DNA of 64,000 bases from JASHVB01 sp035535035 (lineage in GTDB: Bacteria > Pseudomonadota > Alphaproteobacteria > Acetobacterales > Acetobacteraceae): the NCBI GenBank assembly GCA_035535035.1, contig DATLQW010000224.1, forward strand, positions 1 to 64,000. The letters are read 5' to 3'. This document shows positions 61,444-64,000 of the stretch, one piece after another. The notes beneath the pieces were generated by a model that saw only the letters and a program-made list of their open reading frames with translations, ran no database searches and had not been told where the DNA came from. The translations under genes were made by a program, and so were the position numbers. Positions within the stretch are counted from its first letter, which is position 1, and every line of letters starts with the position of its first letter.

Positions 61444-61998
61444 ATGCGTGTGCGTCACCACCGATTCCCGGGCTCGCGTCGCCGGAGGATGTTCGTCCTG
61501 CTGCTCGCGCTGCTGCCGGCGTGCTGCGCGCCGCCGCCTCCACCCCCGGCTCCTGCCAGGCCCGCACCCGAGGCACCCCGCCCACCGCCCCCGCACGCAG
61601 AGCGGCGCGTCCTGCGCGCCATGTGGTCCTTCCGGACCGGACCGGATGCCTGCATCGCCCTCGCCAAGGCCGGCTCGACCAGCCTACAGATCGCGGTGCG
61701 CCCGGAGGGCTTGATCCGGCTCAGCATGTCACTGCCGGGCGACCCGCCGGCCAGGCCGGTCGGACATTTCAATGGACCAGCCGGTCATTGGCTGATCTTT
61801 GGCACCCATGCCGGACGCCGCGAGGCCATCTTCGTGCTGGGCCGGGACGAAATCTCGCTCAGCCGGATCCTGATGCTGCTCAGCGGCGGCGTGCTGAACC
61901 TGGAGCCGGCTCGCGAGGACCTGCCGATCCTGGTGCTCCCGGAATCGGGTGTCGAGGGCCAGGAATGGTTCGCTTGCGCCCGTCGTAGCGTGAATTAA
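61444..61998 (+). CDS. Small putative lipoprotein, function unknown
   Basis: The 184-residue protein has a basic start (RHHRFPGSRRRR), a hydrophobic core MFVLLLALLPACCAPPPPPP with a lipobox (LPAC), and then a proline-rich stretch (PAPARPAPEAPRPPPPHAERR). That predicts a lipid-anchored periplasmic protein. The rest (WSFRTGPDACIALAKAGSTSLQIAVRPEGLIRLSMSLPG, later GHWLIFGTHAGRREAIFVLGRDEISLSRILMLLSGG) is not recognised. A start at the ATG 61489, directly at the hydrophobic core, is possible and would give 169 residues. It precedes the histidine kinase gene by 95 bases. Confidence 0.65.
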   Translation: MRVRHHRFPGSRRRRMFVLLLALLPACCAPPPPPPAPARPAPEAPRPPPPHAERRVLRAMWSFRTGPDACIALAKAGSTSLQIAVRPEGLIRLSMSLPGDPPARPVGHFNGPAGHWLIFGTHAGRREAIFVLGRDEISLSRILMLLSGGVLNLEPAREDLPILVLPESGVEGQEWFACARRSVN

Positions 61999-62093
61999 TC
62001 GTGATAGCCGACCGGGGGTCGCCGCCGGGCGCGTTTGGGGGCCGCTACCAGACCGCAACCAGCCGTGCTGCATGTGACATAAGGAAGGTCATT

Positions 62094-64000
62094 GTGAAAC
62101 ATTTGGGTTCCCTCCGCACGGTCTTGCCACACGTCATTCGGGGGACAGCCTTGGCTGTCGCCGGCGGCCTGTTCTTGGGCGCCTGGGTCATCCTTGTCGG
62201 GGCGGAACTCGCCCAAACGGGGCGCCAGGCCGGCCAGCAGGCGATGCTGGCGGCGCAGGGCGTCGCGGCCGGCGTGGATGCGACGCTCTCACGCTTCACC
62301 CAGCAGGTTCAGGCGGTGCGTCCGGCGGATTTCGCGATCACCGACCGGCTGGAACTGACGGCGCGGCTGCTGCGGCTGCAGACCCTGCTGCCGGCCGCCG
62401 CGACATTCATGGTCACCGCCGACGGGCGGTTGCTCGCGGCGTCGGCGCCGTTCTCCCGGCAGGACGCCATGGTCGGCGATGCTTTCTGGTTCCGCCGAGC
62501 GGTTGCCGCGCCGCCGGGCTCGCTGGTGCCGCAGCGCCAGCATACCCCGTGGCTCGGCTCGTCGTCCGGTGTCGTGCTGACGCGCACGGTCACCGATGCC
62601 GCGGGCAAACCGGTTGGCCTGGTCGGTGCGGTTCTGCCGCTGGCATCGCTGGAGCGGCTGATCTCGCCGGACTGGCTGGCGCCGCAGATCTCGCTTTACC
62701 TGGTCGGCGGCGCGGGTGGCGACCTGTTGCCGCATGCGTCGGATCAGGCCGACGGTCCCGCGATGCCGGATAGCCGGACCCAGCGCCTGATGCTGTCGCT
62801 GCTGGCTTGGTTCGGCCGGCCGACCACCTGGACCGGGACCGCACCGCTGCACACAATCGCCGCGGCCGTGGCCGCGACGCTGCCGACGAGCCTCGCGCTG
62901 CCCCGCCAGGTGCTCGACGCACCGATCATCATATCGGGCGGCACGCTTCTGGCGGCGTGGCTGAGCTGTGCTTTGGTCGTTGTATTCGGGCGGCGGAAAC
63001 CGAAAGCCGAAGCGGTCCCGATCGGGTTCGGCGTGGATTGGCAGTGCGACGTGGAGGCGGGCGGGACCGTTGTGGCATATCGCGGCAGCCCGCCGGACAC
63101 GCTGCGCGACAGCATTGGGCGGCCGTTGCTCACGATGCTTTGCCTGTCGCCCGAGTCCGATGCCTTCGGCAACGTCGCGGCCGGCTTGCGGCAGCGACAT
63201 TCGGTCCATGACATCCAGGTGCTGATCGATAACCGTACCTGGCGCGCCTCGCTGGCGCCCGAGGACCGCGGCGGGTTCGTCTGCGCCGGCCGCGACATTA
63301 CCGCCGAAACCGTCGCGCTGGCGTTGCGCGACGCCGCCGAAGGCGCCCTGGCGGCCGCGCACCGCAACCAGGATCGCCTACTGACCTCGTTGGGGCACGA
63401 CATCCGTACGCCGATGACCAGCATCATGGGCATTTGCGAGCTGCTGTTGGATGGGGAGATCGAGCAGGAGCAGCGGGTGTGGCTGGAACGCGTGCAGGGC
63501 AGTTGCGGCGCGTTGCTGGGGATGCTGAACGGCCTGCTGGCCGTGGCCGAAGACGAGAGCGCGCGCGGTGCATTGGTGTGCGAGCCGGTGGAGGTAAGCA
63601 CGCTGGTGCAGGAGGTCGTGGATGTGTTGCGGCCGCAGGCGCACGACAAGGCGTTGGAGCTGCACACGCGCTGCGATGACCTGCTGCGTGGCCAATGGCT
63701 GGTCGATCCGTCACGGCTGCGCCAGGTCGTGTTCAACCTCGCCAGCAACGCGGTGAAGTACACCGCGAGCGGCCGGGTGGAGATCCGTGCCTCGGCGGTC
63801 GAGGCCGACGGGCAGACCCGGCTGCGGATCGCGGTGTCGGACACCGGACCGGGCATCGACCCGGCGGAGCGCGACGAGATTTTCGAGCGGTTCCGGCGCG
63901 GGCGCGCGCATGACGGCGCGGCGCAAGGCGGCCTGGGACTCGGCTTGGCCTTGTGCCGGGAGAATGCCAAGCTGATGGGCGGCACCGTCACGCTGGAAAG
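62094..64000 (+). CDS. Sensor histidine kinase, 3' end outside the window
   Basis: The frame opens with GTG at 62094 behind AAGGAAGG and is still open at the window edge (about 635 codons seen). The N-terminus has one membrane segment (LAVAGGLFLGAWVILVG), a periplasmic region of about 230 residues with FMVTADGRLLAASAPFSRQD and SSGVVLTRTVTDAAGKPVGLVGAVLPL that looks like a Cache-type sensor, and a second membrane segment (ISGGTLLAAWLSCALVVVF). Then a linker, the H box in LTSLGHDIRTPMTSIMG, the N box QVVFNLASNAVKYT, the G1 box VSDTGPGID, the F box EIFERFRRG, and the G2 box GGLGLGLALC. The ligand is not known, and a receiver domain may follow outside the window. Confidence 0.92.
   Translation, partial: MKHLGSLRTVLPHVIRGTALAVAGGLFLGAWVILVGAELAQTGRQAGQQAMLAAQGVAAGVDATLSRFTQQVQAVRPADFAITDRLELTARLLRLQTLLPAAATFMVTADGRLLAASAPFSRQDAMVGDAFWFRRAVAAPPGSLVPQRQHTPWLGSSSGVVLTRTVTDAAGKPVGLVGAVLPLASLERLISPDWLAPQISLYLVGGAGGDLLPHASDQADGPAMPDSRTQRLMLSLLAWFGRPTTWTGTAPLHTIAAAVAATLPTSLALPRQVLDAPIIISGGTLLAAWLSCALVVVFGRRKPKAEAVPIGFGVDWQCDVEAGGTVVAYRGSPPDTLRDSIGRPLLTMLCLSPESDAFGNVAAGLRQRHSVHDIQVLIDNRTWRASLAPEDRGGFVCAGRDITAETVALALRDAAEGALAAAHRNQDRLLTSLGHDIRTPMTSIMGICELLLDGEIEQEQRVWLERVQGSCGALLGMLNGLLAVAEDESARGALVCEPVEVSTLVQEVVDVLRPQAHDKALELHTRCDDLLRGQWLVDPSRLRQVVFNLASNAVKYTASGRVEIRASAVEADGQTRLRIAVSDTGPGIDPAERDEIFERFRRGRAHDGAAQGGLGLGLALCRENAKLMGGTVTLE

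Overview
This is GC-rich DNA with overlapping, mostly ATGA-coupled genes. It most resembles an alphaproteobacterium, and probably an acetic-acid-bacteria relative (Rhodospirillales/Acetobacteraceae). The grounds are the alphaproteobacterial order of the division and cell-wall (dcw) cluster, the FtsZ tail ending in EIPAFLRRQ, a hopanoid-associated hpnK gene, a class A RNase P RNA and a near-ideal FNR/Anr-type box. The genus is inference.

Region 1 (1-2.9 kb) holds a sugar-phosphate isomerase of the RpiB family that is frameshifted near its start, a ribokinase and the RNase P RNA gene rnpB.

Region 2 (2.8-23.6 kb) is a complete dcw cluster on the + strand: mraZ-rsmH-ftsL-ftsI-murE-murF-mraY-murD-ftsW-murG-murC-murB-ddl-ftsQ-ftsA-ftsZ, then hpnK. 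Four CCCA boxes spaced exactly 10 bp lie over the presumed promoter and look like a MraZ operator. The cluster is peppered with GC-rich palindromic repeats. Several lie inside coding sequence in frame (murD, murF, the 3' end of murE) or at gene leaders, so the repeat is translated as part of the Mur ligases.

Region 3 (23.6-36 kb) is metabolic and accessory. On the minus strand are a secreted endonuclease/phosphatase-fold protein, an AI-2E-type membrane protein, and an operon of an NDP-forming acyl-CoA synthetase, an ATP-grasp-like protein and a nuclease-helicase. Next come an SDR and a kynureninase on the + strand, then a 3-hydroxyisobutyrate-dehydrogenase-like enzyme and a carboxymuconolactone-decarboxylase-like protein on the minus strand, and an SDR-like protein on the + strand that lacks the catalytic tyrosine.

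Region 4 (36.0-38.2 kb) is a low-GC island with three tightly coupled genes of unknown function. The first, which may belong to the TIGR04255 family, is broken by two frameshifts, one at a run of eight G. This is the best candidate for an undescribed system.

Region 5 (38.2-52.4 kb) holds a branched-chain amino-acid-type ABC transporter (permease, permease-ATPase fusion, ATPase, Tat-exported binding protein) ending in a lactonase-like metallo-hydrolase. Then follow rsmG, an alpha/beta hydrolase, a double-domain CoA transferase and an Ntn asparaginase, and an opposing operon of thiolase, luciferase-like monooxygenase and a second copy of the lactonase-like enzyme. Together they look like uptake and CoA-dependent breakdown of small organic acids or amides.

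Region 6 (52.4-64 kb) contains decayed genes (an MNT/HEPN toxin-antitoxin pair and a DMT transporter stub), a PaaI thioesterase, an oxalyl-CoA-decarboxylase-like enzyme, a DUF6455 gene behind an FNR box, rlmH, a RidA protein, an aldo/keto reductase, a D-aminoacylase-like amidohydrolase, a small lipoprotein and the start of a sensor histidine kinase that runs off the window. I saw no tRNA, CRISPR array or complete insertion sequence.
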